A stretch of DNA of 64,000 nucleotides from Nematostella vectensis. Lineage: Eukaryota; Cnidaria; Anthozoa; Actiniaria; Edwardsiidae. Position 1 is the stretch's first letter. Each line of letters starts with the position of its first letter. The DNA is taken from contig NC_064039.1 in the NCBI RefSeq assembly GCF_932526225.1, positions 124,001-188,000 on the forward strand, written 5' to 3'. A program made the position numbers and the translations under genes. Shown piece after piece: positions 25,801 through 38,001 of this stretch. The notes under the pieces were generated by a model. That model had not been told where the DNA came from. It made no database searches and saw only the letters and a program-made list of their open reading frames with translations.

Positions 25801-28800
25801 TAATTGTTTTGTGAGTACAATATCTTATGTTACTCCCACTGATATAGAAGAAGGCTTTGTAGTACCCAGACAATAGTCAATAACCAGTTGCTAATAACCA
25901 GTAGCCAAGAACAAGTAGCTGAAAGCCAATAACTAGTAGCCAGTGACCAATAACCAGTGGCCCATAACTACCTTTGTAGCCAATAACCAGTAGGCAATAA
26001 CCAGTAGCAAATAACTAGTAGCCAATAACTAGTAGCCAGTAGCCATAACCAGTTGTCATTAACCAGTGACCAATAACCATTAGCCAATAACTAGTAGCCA
26101 ATAACTTGTAGTCAATAACTAGTAGCCAGTAGCCATAACCAGTTGTCATTAACCAGTGACCAATAACCAGTAGCCAATAACTAGTAGCCAATAACTAGTA
26201 GTCAATAGCCAATAACTAGTAGTTAATAACCAGTGGCCAATAACCAGTGACCAATAACTAGTTGTAAATAACCAGTGACCAATAACCAGTAGTCAATAAC
26301 CAGTGGCTAATAACAAGTGACCAATAACTAGTAGCCAATAACCAGTAGCCAATAACTAGTAGCCCATAAACAGTAGCAAATAACCAGTAAAAAAATAACT
26401 AGAAGCCCATAACCAGTAGCCAATAACCAGTAGCCAATAACCAGTAGCCAATAACTAGTAGCCACTAACTAGTAGCCAATAACCAGTAGCAAATAACTAG
26501 TAGCCAGTAACTAGTAGCAAATAACCAGTAGCAAATAACTAGTAGCCAGTAATTAGTAGCAAATAACCAGTAGCCAATAACCAGTAGCAAAGAACTAGTA
26601 GCCAGTAACTAGTAGCAAATAACCAGTAGCCAAAAACTAGTAGCCAATAACCAGTAGCAAATAACCAGTAGCCAATAACTAGTAGCAAATAACCAGTAGC
26701 CAATAACTAGTAGCAAATAACCAGTAGCCAATAACTAGTAGCAAATAACCAGTAAAAAAAATAACTAGAAGCCCATAACCAGTAGCCAATAACCAGTAGC
26801 AAATAACTAGTAGCCAGTAACTAGTAGCAAATAACATGTAGCCAGTAGCCAAAAACTAGTAGCCTGTAACTAGTAGCCAATAACCAGTAGCAAATAACCA
26901 GTAGCCAATAACTAGTAGCCAATAACCAGTAGCAAATAACCAGTAGCCAATAACTAGTAGCCAATAACCAGTAGCCAATAACCAGTAGCAAATAACTAGT
27001 AACCAATAACTAGTAGCCAATAACCAGTAGCAAATAACTAGTAGCCAATAACCAGTAGCCAATAACCAGTAGCAAATAACTAGTAGCCAGTAACTAGTAG
27101 CAAATAACATGTAGCCAGTAGCCAAAAACTAGTAGCCTGTAACTAGTAGCCAATAACCAGTAGCAAATAACCAGTAGCCAATAACTAGTAGCCAATAACC
27201 AGTAGCAAATAACCAGTAGCCAATAACTAGTAGCCAATAACCAGTAGCCAATAACCAGTAGCCAATAACTAGTAGCCAATAACCAGTAGCAAATAACTAG
27301 TAGCCAATAACCAGTAGCAAATAACTAGTAGCCAATAACTAGTAGCCAATAACTAGTAGCCAATAACCAGTAGCAAATAACTAGTAGCCAATAACTAGTA
27401 GCCAATAACCAGTAGCAAATAACTAGTAGCCAATAACCAGTAGCCAATAACTAGTAGCCAATAACCAGTAGCAAATAACTAGTAGCCAATAACTAGTAGC
27501 AAATAACTAGTAGCCAATAACCAGTAGGCAATAACTAGTAGCCAATAACCAGTAGACAATAACCAGTAGCAAATAACCAGTAGCCAATAACCAGTAGCCA
27601 ATAACTAGTAGCCAATAACCAGTAGCCAATAACTAGTAGCCAATAACTAGTAGCCAATAACCAGTAGGCAATAACCAGTAGCAAATAACTAGTAGCCCGT
27701 AACTAGTAGCAAATAACCAGTAGCAAAAAACTAGTAGCCTGTAACCATAACCAGTTGTCAGTTACCAGTGACCAATAACCAGAGGCCAGTAGCCAATAAC
27801 CAGTGGCCAACAACCAGTGGCCAACAACCAGTGGCCAATAACGAGTGGCCAATAACCTGGCTACTGGTTAAGAAAGTTTGCATTTTCAGACTTGGTGTTT
27901 GTTAAACTAGTAACACCTAATTGTTTTCTTTCTTTGTAGTGAAAATGTACACTCAGACTTTAAGCTTGAAATAGAAATATACTACACAATATCTTCTGAA
28001 AGCGCAGCTAATAGAAACCTAGGAATCAAGAAGTCACTGAGGCGAACTCTTTCTGGAGCAGAGGGCTTAAAGTTTGTCCTTGCAGGACACACACAGTTGA
28101 CAGTTGACCATCTTGATGACAAGATAAAAACTTATGACTTAAAAACAGGTAACACAGAGAAATGTGGCTTTTGGATGTTAGCTATATGTTAATAATGTTG
28201 TCTAATGTTGATAGAATAATGTTGAAAAAACTTGACAACCAACTTTTTTTTAGGGTCTTGTTCAGATATGATATGGTTTTGAGGGTCTTTTTCAGATTTG
28301 ATATGGTTGGATTAGTGTGACCAACTCAATCTCATCTTATCATCTTGATCGTGTGTTAGAAGGCTTGTTTTGTTGGCCTTACTTCGACCATCAAATTAAC
28401 ATTCTTTTCCTTGGGCTAATAGAGTTGTTTTGGCCTTGCCTTGACCGTCAAATTAACATGCATTTCCTTGTGCTAATAGGGTTGTTTGGTACTTGCCTTG
28501 ACCGTCAAATTAACATCATTTCATTGTGCTAAAATGGTTGTGTGGTCCTTGCCTTGACCGTCAAATAAACATGTATTTCTTTTCTTGGGCTAATAGGGTT
28601 GTTTTGGCCTTGCCTTGACCGTCAAAGTAACATCCTATTGCTTGGGCTAATAGGGTTGTTTTGGCCTTGCCTTGACCTACAAATTAACATCCATTTCCTT
28701 GTGCTAATAGGGTTGGTTGGTGCAAGTGCCACCGCCTCTACTGTGTCAACAGAAGAGACTCATTCCCCAGAGCTGGCATTATGGGGTCAAATCTGCTGTA

Positions 28801-31800
28801 GGCTGGCTGCTCAGCCCGACTGCTTTGGTCATGAAAGAGTAAAGGGATACCTGAATGTGCAGGTTAGATGAACAGTTATTTATCAACAGTAATGAAGTAG
28901 CCATCTTATCTTAAATAGCAAAGCGATAATAACAGCAATCAAAAAGCCGTCTTATCTTAAAAAGCAATTTAATGTCAACAGTGTAATAAGAAAGCCATCT
29001 TAATTTAAAAAGCAACGTATTCAACAGTGTGATAAAAAAGCCATCTTATCTTAAAAAAGCAATGTGATGTCAACAGTGTGATAAAAAAGCCATCTTTTTT
29101 AAAAAAGCAAAGCGATGTCAACAGTGTAATAAAAAAACCCTCTTATCTTAAAAAGCAATTTAATTTCAACAGTGTAATAAGAAAGCCATCTATTTTTAAA
29201 AAGCAAAACGTTGTCCACAGTGTAATAAAAAAGACATCTTATCTTTAAAAGCAATTTAATGTCAACAGTGTAATAAGAAAGCCATCTATTTTTAAAAAGC
29301 AAAGCGATGTCGACAGTGTGATAAAAAAGCCATCTTATCTTAAAAAGCAATTTAATGTCAACAGTGTGATGAAAAAGCCAATTAAAAAAAGCAAAGCGAT
29401 GCCAACAGTGTGGTAAAAAACATCTTAAAATAATAAAGCGATACCTGTGGCAGGTTAGATGAACAGTTATTTTTTCAAAAGTAATCAAAACGCCATCTTT
29501 TATATTACTCTGATGCTATTTTAGTTCTCTTTTCACCTTTTTTGAAAAAAAAGAATGATATCGCCTTCCTTTAAAACAGTTGTGGAGTTTCTTAACAGCG
29601 ATTTTTACAGGTTTTCCTTTTTTCCCTGCTTATTGTCAATTACCCTTGGTCTACTGCCTACTGCAGTGTTAGCCACGAAAAAAAATCCAAGATGCAATGT
29701 TGAAAAAGTCCTATTTAAAACGCAGCGGTGCTAGAATGCTAACTTTTTACTGAATATTGACAGCATGGGAATAAGCAAACAGTTTACACATTTCTTTTCG
29801 TATATTTGGTAGGAATCTATTGAGATCCATGGTTTCTTTAGGTTGTAAACTGCTTTTTATCATTCACTATTCTTTGTTTCCTACAGTGCATTTCTAATGG
29901 GCAAAACTCGTGGACCAGGCTTTGGTGTGTCCTCAAGCACGCCTCATTGTCGTGTTGGGAGAAAGAGGAAGACTCGTACCAGGCCCCACCAAAGGACATC
30001 ATCGATATAAAAGTGGTATGTTTTCCTCAAGGAAATAGGCGACTTGCACTAAAGGTCACTTGACATTGCAAACTTGCGCAAAAGTAAACACTGAAATGGA
30101 CACCACCCAAACTCCTTTTTTGCTACTTAAATTCAGAAAATCATACCTCCAATAAGCGGACACCTATATTTAGGACACATTTCCTGGTCCCGTCTTTAAC
30201 AATCTCTGTAGTTTTTACCTCTATTACGAAACCGCGATTAAAGCCCCATCGAGAAAGATGAAACAAACGGTGATGACAGTAAATCTGACGTACAGATTTT
30301 AGGCACAAAGGAGAGCTACATTGTATGGCCAAGGTCTTCGAAAATTTGCCCAAGACAAAGTAATGAGGACTACCTCTGCTTTCTGCTTGCGCAAATGGCA
30401 TTCTATATAACTTACAATTTGAAGGACAAAAGAAGCAAAATAGAATTTTTTAAATAGAGATCGCAAAATCGCAGTTCTTACATACTGACTTCTTGACTTG
30501 TGTACTTTGCCATTGTTTTGTTTATGCGCGGATGCATATATGCCATTGCGTCTCGAGAAACAAAAAAATTATAGAGAGTACGGAGAAAGCTAGTTATGCA
30601 CTCTCGCTCAGTTAAATGTTTTTACTCTCGAATTTGATAAAAAAAAAGTCGTCCTCCATTAAGCGGACACTTCTATAGAACAGACACTTTTCACGGACCC
30701 GAGTGTGTCCGTTATATAGAGGTTTCACTGTATTTCATTATAAATAAACCCTTTACTGCAGATTTGTAAACGCGGAATAAGTTTTTATTTTAGTTTGCCA
30801 CGCCAATAAACATGTGATGTGTTTGTGCAAGTCATGAGATTACAGTCAATGATTGAGTCAATGAGATTACAGAAATGGGGAGAAAATATTTTTCTTAGCT
30901 TATGCAACCTACGTTATTTCTTTGTCCCTTTTGTTTATTTTTTTTTAAACAGTTTTTTTTTAGATATTTTTATCGGAATAGTAGTCATTTATTCTAAGAA
31001 TTGTTTACAGCAGCAACTCATATTCCCTGTATCTTATACAATTACAAGTTGCAATAGGATATTGAAAATGATTTTGAAATAATACATACCCTATGTGTAA
31101 TTTTCTTTATGTAAAAGCGACTTTTTGTTTCTCATAAGCACATGGAGGTAAAAGATTCAGTGAGCCCCCTCCTGAAACAACAAAACATCCTGATTCTGAC
31201 GAGCCCCACGCATGAAAAAGAGCCTGTTTTATCTGCTGAATCAGACGAAGAGTTTGTAGTGTGGAGGGAAGCTTTAAAGCAGGCTGTCTGCGATGTGAAC
31301 GCATGGAAAAAGGGATGTAGAACAGAGATGAAAGTCGAGTGTCCTTCAACCCGGAAGCTCCCCCCGGCCCCAAAGAAACTGTACGATTCTATAGAAGTCC
31401 TTCTTTCACCATTGGGTAAGAAACTATTATTGCAAAAACGACATGCATGCATTTTTTTTAATTCAAATTTGATCCTCTGGCTCTACTCTATGTCACAGAT
31501 AGTAGGTGAACCTGATGAGAGATGAGAGTTGTAGGGGGGGGGGGATGTCACAAATAAGGTGTCTCTGTCATCAAGTGAATCTAATGAGGGCTGGGATTAT
31601 GGGAAGGGGGTTGTCACACGTGTTTTTGAGGTTTCTTTCTCTGTCATCAAGTGAATCTCATGAGGGCTGGGAGTATAGGAGCGGCTGTCACACTTTTTTA
31701 GGTTTCTTTCTCTGTCATCAGGTTAGTTTGATGAGGGCTGGGATTATGGGAAGGGGGTTGTCACACGTGTTTTTGAGGTGTCTTTCTCTGTCATCAAGTG

Positions 31801-32192
31801 AATCTCATGAGGGCTGGGAGTATAGGAGCGGCTGTCACACTTTTTTAGGTTTCTTTCTCTGTCATCAGGTTAGTTTGATGAGGGCTGGGATTATGGGAAG
31901 GGGGTTGTCACACTTTTTTAGGTTTCTTTCTCTGTCATCAGGTGAGTTTGATGAGGGCTGGGATTATGGGAAGAGGGTTGCCACACATGTGTTTTTGAGG
32001 TTTCTTTCTCCGTCATCAGATGAATCTGATGAGAACATCCCTCTCCCCCCTCGACCGGAACTAGCAGATGTGAACAGCGACTCGGCGAGTACCATCAAGT
32101 GCACGTATGACGTATGGCAGAGACGAAAACCGGAGAGAAGCAGCTTGCGAGAAAAGAAAACCCAACAAGACAACAGCGAGTCCTCAATATAA
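22825..32192 (+). CDS. RTKN: Rhotekin (HR1, anillin-homology and PH domains)
   Basis: Nine coding exons: 22825-22872, 24395-24606, 25242-25312, 25639-25810, 27940-28148, 28711-28862, 29887-30015, 31139-31415 and 32020-32192. Phases agree throughout and give 480 aa (human RTKN is about 560). Residues 17-85 form the HR1/Rho-binding domain, with KKIDYEVRMREGTVKLLAAC very close to vertebrate rhotekin. The anillin-homology region starts at residue 111 (DIRIPLMW) and includes ELALWGQICCRLAAQPDCFG. The PH domain runs from about 280 to 395 (WTRLWCVLKHASLSCW ... EFVVWREALKQAV), followed by a proline-rich tail. Rhotekin is a Rho-GTP effector scaffold linked to the cytoskeleton and septins; this role is family knowledge. 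The first exon ends with a weak donor, GTTTGT. At least four of its eight introns contain minisatellites built from their own splice boundaries. Confidence 0.95.
24936..25130. repeat. 27-bp minisatellite in rhotekin intron 2
   Basis: About seven units of GTAATGGACTTGATATAGGT-GAGGGTT. Each unit carries a donor-like ATAG|GTGAGG, but it does not match the real exon 2 donor (TCAAG|GTAAGG), so I do not count it as boundary-derived. Confidence 0.9.
25299..25465 (+). repeat. Triplicated splice donor of rhotekin exon 3 (59-bp unit)
   Basis: The real exon end TTTCTCTGTCAG|GTATAAG (donor at 25313) is followed by two further copies at exactly 59 bp spacing. The second copy has CAT|GTATAAG, and the third (about 25417) keeps a complete CAG|GTATAAG. 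The unit also contains CTATATCAAGCAGTCCTTTT. Confidence 0.9.
25543..25665 (+). repeat. Duplicated splice acceptor of rhotekin exon 4 (66-bp unit)
   Basis: The acceptor region CTTCTGTGAAATACC ... TGTAG|ATATCCGTATACCCC is present twice, 66 bp apart. The first copy (AG at 25571-25572) has ATATTCGTATACCCC. The second (AG at 25637-25638) continues into the conserved RIPLMW codons and is taken as the true site. With the donor triplication, both ends of intron 3 are duplicated. Confidence 0.88.
25866..27860. repeat. 14-bp minisatellite filling rhotekin intron 4
   Basis: About 2 kb of 14 bp units alternating AACCAGTAGCCAAT and AACTAGTAGCAAAT, with a longer higher-order pattern: long blocks around 26800-26990 and 27080-27290 are near-identical. 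The minus strand reads as a leucine/tyrosine/tryptophan repeat, which is an artefact of the low-complexity unit. No exon boundary resembles the unit. Confidence 0.93.
28340..28725 (+). repeat. Amplified acceptor of rhotekin exon 6 (~58-bp unit)
   Basis: About six units containing TTCCTTGTGCTAATAG|GGTTG followed by TTGCCTTGACCGTCAAATTA. The last unit is the true acceptor (AG at 28709-28710) plus the exon start GGTTGGTTGGTGCAAGTGCC. Upstream copies keep the AG and an exon-like GGTTGTTTGGTACTTGCC, so several competing acceptors precede the functional one. Confidence 0.85.
28843..29475 (+). repeat. Array bracketed by two copies of the exon 6 donor
   Basis: The exon end GATACCTGAATGTGCAG|GTTAG continues as ATGAACAGTTATT. 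About 590 bp later (29440-29475) GATACCTGTGGCAG|GTTAG and ATGAACAGTTATT recur. Between them are about ten units of AGCCATCTTATCTTAAAAAG and CAATGTCAACAGTGTGATAA, at roughly 48-60 bp. Only the two outer copies keep the donor. Confidence 0.82.
30140..30735. mobile_element. Degraded DNA-transposon remnant in rhotekin intron 7
   Basis: The left end CCTCCAATAAGCGGACACC and a second copy TCCTCCATTAAGCGGACAC near 30655, with GTGTCCGTTATATAGAGG at the right, look like terminal or subterminal repeats of a non-autonomous element. No intact transposase frame is visible and the exact ends are uncertain. Confidence 0.45.
31495..32033 (+). repeat. Amplified acceptor of rhotekin exon 9 (~58-bp unit)
   Basis: About eight units containing TTTCTTTCTCTGTCATCAG followed by (G)TGAATCTGATGAG-like sequence and GGGCTGGGATTATGGGAAG. 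The final unit is the true acceptor (AG at 32018-32019) and exon start ATGAATCTGATGAG. Some upstream copies read CATCAG|GTGAGTTTGATGAG, so the same point is both an acceptor and a consensus donor. Confidence 0.88.
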
Positions 32193-32508
32193 GAATTTCC
32201 CCTGCATTAACATTAACGGTTTTATATTTTATCTTTTTCTCGGAAGGATTCTATCTTTCAGGATGAAAGCACGGAATCCCCTTCATGCAGTTCTTTCGAC
32301 ATGTTCTTTTATACATCGTTTTCGGCTCTGCAGGCGAAAGGGAGAGGGCGCTTGAACGGCGTTTTGTTTGTTGTCAAGAATTCGCTTGTGTTCTAGTTAA
32401 AAATTAACAAAGTTGTTAGTTATCGTTTAGAGATCCTGTGAAACTCGTAAAGCGAGTGTAAACAGCGCCAGCATTTGGAACACTGTGTGTTCTAACCGGG
32501 TTTCCTGT

Positions 32509-32881
32509 CCATGGCAGAGCCGTAGCAGGTTATGTAAGTTTGGAGGGGCACAATACAGAAACATAAAGGTGGCGCGCCGAGGTTGTTTTTTGGCTAAACA
32601 GCTTATGCTATGTTCCCTATAGAAGACTCATTTTCGGCGCGAGTTTCGTTTTTTTTTTTAGATTTTATTAATACATCTATTCTTTATCAGATTCCGCTAG
32701 ATTCGCTCACAGACGGCTCAAAAAAGCCCAGTCTGATTGAAAAGGGTTAAGAAAATATTGGGGAGGGGGTGGCATATCCACGCACCTACTGGTCATTCCC
32801 TTATAATGTTTGGAAAAATTGATGGGGGTGGGGGGTGGCACAGCCACATGCCCACTACGGCCTTGCTACGGCCCTGCATGG
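32509..32881. mobile_element. MITE-like element, about 373 bp
   Basis: The left end CCATGGCAGAGCCGTAGCAGG pairs with the right end CCTTGCTACGGCCCTGCATGG, with few mismatches. The interior is G-rich (GGGAGGGGGTGGCA) and contains CTGGTCATTCC. A related fragment lies at 43346-43470. It lies just downstream of rhotekin. Confidence 0.65.
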
Positions 32882-34075
32882 AGATAAAATGTGAGGCAAC
32901 ACTAACCCACCACAGGAAGCTCGAAAGAGCTCTTTAGGAGCGCCCGAAAAGTACGCTGGATCTTCGAGCATGACAACTAGCATGAAAACGCATGAGGCTA
33001 GGATGTTTAAAGACGCTTTATTACCATGGTGACGTAGTCTCCTTCGCAGCCGTCCTTACGTGGGAAGGGATTTTAGACTGACAATTGGTTTCCCTAGGGT
33101 CTCACATAATCTGGCTGTGCACATGTGCACGAGACTGTGTTACCTTTACAGTTATAAAAGAGATTATATAGTTATAGTCCATTATAATAATTGCCAAAAT
33201 TATAGCTAGATATGGCAAAATAGGAAAAGGACGGTTACGCTGAGATGAATAAATAACAAAGAATACGCAACTTGATTATATTTTTCCTGCTTTGAAAACC
33301 CTAGATTAATTTACAAAAAAGTATAAATTCCGTACACTATCCAAGGCCCATAGACATTAAATTATATCCATATTTAAGTAGATATTTTTTGTATTTAAAG
33401 GAACATTAAAAATAGTTAATTAGCCTTTAATTCCGGCCAGATTTACCGATTCCTTTTTTTTCTGCAACTATATTCCTATATTGCAATAGCCGAAAATGGA
33501 AGTTTTTTTCTGTTTTTCTCTTTTCCATAATTATCTCGCCCTCGAGAATTCTTAAAAGCAACATGCTCTCATTTAACCCTGAATCAAGGTTTACTTTCCT
33601 TATCTTTTTCTTCATTGTAAACAAATTTTGCATATGTATCATATTCTTTAAACTAAAGAAATTCGAAATAAATGTACTGTGTTTTGATGTTACCGTCTGT
33701 CGCGGATCTGCACCTCTTGATCTGCACCTTGTGAAACGATTTTTCACCAGACAATCTATTGCACAATTGATAGCATGGCTATAGCTTTTGAGGCGGAACT
33801 ACTTGGTAACCTTATAGGTTGTAAACATGAATATGTTCTTTTTTTACTTACATTGCCAGTGCGTAAGGAAGCGAGAACATTTTATTCCAACGGAGACGGC
33901 TTGGAAATATGCCCATGATTCATTGCAATTCTATTCAAACTTTAGCGGGAGCAAGGGAAACAAACTACTACGAACGTGGACGTACTATCGTTAACAACTC
34001 TCTTGGCTATTGAACGTTTTTTATATATACCCTAGTATTTAAAAGACCTCCATGGGTAGTAGAAGCAAGACACAT
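32882..34075. other. Intergenic, nothing recognised
   Basis: About 1.2 kb of AT-rich sequence between rhotekin and the Sel1/MYND locus. I see no domain, hairpin or repeat of note. Confidence 0.5.
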
Positions 34076-37000
34076 GGCCGGGCGAGAGGTAATTTGAGCT
34101 TGGCACGGCATTCGAATTCGACAAGAAAATGTTCAAAGAAGCTAAAGTATTTTATAAGAAAGCTTGTAGCCAGGGTCACCCTCTAGCACAGTATAACTAC
34201 GGGCTGTGGTATTTATACGGCAATAGGCTGGAGTGCGTAAGGATTTGAACAAGGCTCGGGAACTATTTGAAGTCTCCGCCGAGAAGGGGATTGGAGCATC
34301 GCTAATGAATGTCGGCGGCATGTATCAAAGTGGGTTAGGCGGTCTTCCCAAATATGACCGGACAGCCTTCAAGATGTATCGAAACGCTTTGCAGGATCAT
34401 AGAAAGATGCATTGTATTGCTTCAATTTACATTAAGGTAGTAGCAACACTATTTCATAGTAAATTTTTCATTATATTGTTCCACCACATAAGAGTGTAAG
34501 GTTATTATAGATTAGACACCAAATCGCGTAGCAAAAACCCCACAACATCTGAAGATTCAAAGTGATTTTATCTTAATTCCCTGCAAACTGAGATGTTCAG
34601 AATCATGCGTTTCAGTGCCCCCCCCCCCCCAAAAAAAAAAAAAAAAAAAACTAGAGATATGAAAGGCTATTTTTGTAGATTAAATTAAATTATTAAGATA
34701 TGAGAGAAACAATAATTGCTGACCTACCTCTCCTGTAACCAGCCCTTGGTTAGACACCAGCCTGGGCCCTAGTTAAGACATTAGCCTGGGCCCTTGGTTA
34801 GACACCAGCCTGGGCCCTTGGTTAGACACCAGCCTGGGCCCTAGTTAAGACATTAGCCTGGGCCCTTGGTTAGACATCAGCCTGGCCCTTGGTTAGACAC
34901 TAGCCTGGGCTCTTGGTTAGACACTAGCCTGGGCCCTTGGTTAGACACCAGCCTGGGCCCTAGTTAAGACATTAGCCTGGGCCCTTGGTTAGACACCAGC
35001 CTGGGCCCTTGGTTAGACACCAGCCTGGGCCCTAGTTAAGACATTAGCCTGGGCCTTTGGTTAGACATCAGCCTGGGCTTTTGGTTAGAAACTAGCCTGG
35101 GCCCTTGGTTAGACACTAGCCTGGGCCCTTGGTTAGACACTAGCCTGGGCCCTTGGTTAGACACCAGCCTGGGCCCTTGGTTAGACACTAGCCTGGGCCC
35201 TTGGTTAGACACTAGCCTGGGCCCTTGGTTAGACATTAGCCTGGGCCTTTGGTTAGACATCAGCCTGGGCTTTTGGTTAGAAACTAGCCTGGGCCCTTGG
35301 TTAGACACTAGCCTGGGCCCTTGGTTAGACACTAGCCTGGGCCCTTGGTTAGACACTAGCCTGGGCCCTTGGTTAGACATTAGCCTGGGCCCTTGTTTAG
35401 ACACTAGCCTGGGCCTTTGGTTAGACATCAGCCTGGGCTTTTGGTTAGAAACTAGCCTGGGCCCTTGGTTAGACACTAGCCTGGGCCCTTGGTTAGACAC
35501 TAGCCTGGGCCCTTGGTTAGACACCAGCCTGGGCCCTTGGTTAGACATCAGCCTGGGCCTTTGGTTAGACACTAGCCTGGGCCCTTGGTTAGACACTAGC
35601 CTGGGCCCTTGGTTAGACACTAGCCTGGTCCTTTGGTTAGAAACTAGCCTGGGCCCTTGGTTAGACATTAGCCTGGGACCTTGTTTAGACACTAGCCTGG
35701 CCCTTGGTTAGACATCAGCCTGGCCCTTGGTTAGACACTCTGGGCCCTTGGTTAGACACTAGCCTGGGCCCTTGGTTAGACATTAGCCTGGGCACTTGGT
35801 TAGACATTAGCCTGGGCCCTTTTTAGACATTAGCCTGGTCCTTTGGTTAGACACTAGCCTGGGCCCTTGGTTAGACATTAGCCTGGTCCCTTGGTTAGAC
35901 ACTAGCCTGGGCCCTTGTTTAGACACTAGCCTGGGCCCTTGGTTAGGCATTAGCCTGGGCCCTTGGTTAGACACTAGCCTGGCCCTTGGTTAGACACTAG
36001 CTTAGACATTAGCTTGGGCCCTTGGTTAGACATTAGCCTGGGCCCTTGGTTAGACATCAGCCTGGGCCTTTGAATAGACACTAGCCTGGGCCCTTGGTTA
36101 GACACTAGCCTGGGCCCTTGGTTAGACACTAGCCTGGTCCTTTGGTTAGAAACTAGCCTGGGCCCTTGGTTAGACATTAGCCTGGGCCCTTGTTTAGACA
36201 CTAGCCTGGCCCTTGGTTAGACACTAGCCTGGGCCCTAGTTAAGACATTAGCCTGGGCCCTTGTTTAGACACTAGCCTGGTCCTTTGGTTAGACACTATC
36301 CTGGGCCCTTGGTTAGACACTAGCCTGGGCCCTTGGTTAGACATTAGCCTGGGCCCTTGGTTAGACACTAGCCTGGGCCCTTGGTTAGACACTAGCCTGG
36401 GCCCTTGGTTAGACATTAGCCTGGGCCCTTGGTTAGACACTAGCCTGGGCCCTTGGTTAGACACTAGCCTGGGCCCTTGGTTGGACACTAGCCTGGGCCC
36501 TTGGTTAGACACTAGCCTGGGCCCTTGGTTGGACATTAGCCTAGGCACTTGGTTAGAAACTAGCCTGGGCCCTTGTTTAGACACTAGCCTGGTCCTTTGG
36601 TTAGACACTAGCCTAGGCACTTGGTTAGAAACTAGCCTGGGCCCTTGTTTAGACACTAGCCTGGTCCTTTGGTTAGACACTAGCCTGGGCCTTTGGTTAG
36701 ACATTAGCCTGGGCCCTTGGCCTGGGCCCTTCGTTAGACACTAGCTTGGCCCTTGGTTAGACACTAGCCTGGGCCCTTGGTTAGACATCAGCCTGGCCCT
36801 TGGTTAGACACGAGCCTGGGCCCTGGTTAGACACTAGCCTGGGCCTTTGGTTAGACACTAGCCTGGGCCCTTGGTTAGACACCAGCCTAGACCTAGCTCT
36901 ACAGTAAAGAACTACTACCTTTGCCTGCCAGGCAATGAGAATTTTATGAGAATTTTATCCGATAGCTATAATTTTCTACAAAAGCAAGAAGATCAGTTTC

Positions 37001-37457
37001 GCTTGAAAACGCACTCTCTTCAAACAAAGAAATATTTTTAACCCATTTTACCCTCAAAAGCAACATATTCAAACCTTATATATCAACAACATAGCTCGTT
37101 CCCTGCTTGAAATAACTCAAACCCGGGATGCGTTTAACGTACGGAGAAATTCTACAAAGTTCTCTAGCGGAACATTTGCGCCCCTAGTTTCCTTAATTTT
37201 TAGAGTTCATGGAGTTATCTGGTGGTCAGATGAGACTGATGGCAGGCTATGAGATGCAGGACGAACCTCTGCCTAGTAATACGAGCGGGTTTTGTAGTAT
37301 TGATGAGGATGAGCTGGGTGCTAAGATGAAGCGGTGTGTGCGATGTGGCGAGACGTACTGTAGTAGAGGCTGTCAGACCAAGGATTGGAAAGAACACAAA
37401 AGGATATGCAATGCTGTAGTTAACCAAGAGATTCCGGCTGATATGGTTACTAAGTGA
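34076..37457 (+). pseudogene. Sel1-repeat / MYND zinc-finger gene, probably broken
   Basis: Around 34105-34220 one frame encodes a Sel1-like repeat (AFEFDKKMFKEAKVFYKKA ... LAQYNYGLWYLYG). A one-base shift near 34226 is needed to continue into RKDLNKARELFEVSAEKG (34233-34436), which ends at a donor AAG|GTAGTA. A later exon (acceptor at 37203; 37204-37457) encodes a C-terminal MYND finger (CVRCGETYCSRGCQ, KDWKEHKRIC, stop) with a reduced first zinc-ligand pair. Sel1 repeats are TPR-like protein-binding helices, and MYND fingers bind proline-rich peptides. The N-terminus also has a stop just before the repeat, and the phases of the two exons do not match. Either an exon is missing from my model or the gene is decaying. 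Base-calling error at the shift is possible. Confidence 0.5.
34738..36890. repeat. 24-bp minisatellite in the Sel1/MYND intron, about 88 copies
   Basis: Units of CCTGGGCCCTTGGTTAGACACTAG with ACAC/ACAT and CCAG/TTAG variants over about 2.15 kb. 24 is divisible by 3, so long repeats (such as QGPRLVSN on the minus strand) stay open, which is not evidence of a protein. I found no match to either flanking splice site. Confidence 0.93.
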
Positions 37458-38001
37458 TTCATGGTAGCATAGTAGCTTCTAATTTTAACAACGTTATAAA
37501 CAATAGAAATAAGTCAGTTTATTGCAAACTATACTTTATTCCTTAACAATAGTTGATATACATAATGTGGTACCGTACCTGGTATTTTAGACGCTTCTGT
37601 GACATCATGGCCCTATTGTAAACTTTACAGTCGTAAACTTGAGAAGGTTAATCTAGAGTTATGTCTATCTTATTAAAAAAAAAAATATATCTATCATCAG
37701 CACAATCCCATAGGTAACAGACCTGAGTACAGACTCATGTGCGTAGACCTGAATACGGACTCATGGGCTTCCAGGGGGATTTGTGCCACAAACGCAAACA
37801 GGCATAACCATAGTGACCTTTTGGTGAGGTACGAATTTACTCGAAACAGAAAATAGGCAAAATTAAAAAAAAAAACATTATTTTGAGAAGCCGAAATCTA
37901 GGGTTTAAATATTGAATACTGTATGTTAAATTACAAGCTGTTGGATTACGAGCCAAAAATAAAATAAACGGCTAGTGTTAACATAAAAATGTTCTTCAAT
38001 C

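Noticed and set aside
25866-27860. Counting the rhotekin intron 4 array as splice-derived
   Set aside because: The 14 bp AACCAGTAGCCAAT unit shows no convincing match to the exon 4 donor or exon 5 acceptor.
34738-36890. 218- and 154-codon minus-strand QGPRLVSN repeat proteins
   Set aside because: A 24 bp unit keeps a frame open by arithmetic; it lies between recognisable exons of a plus-strand gene.
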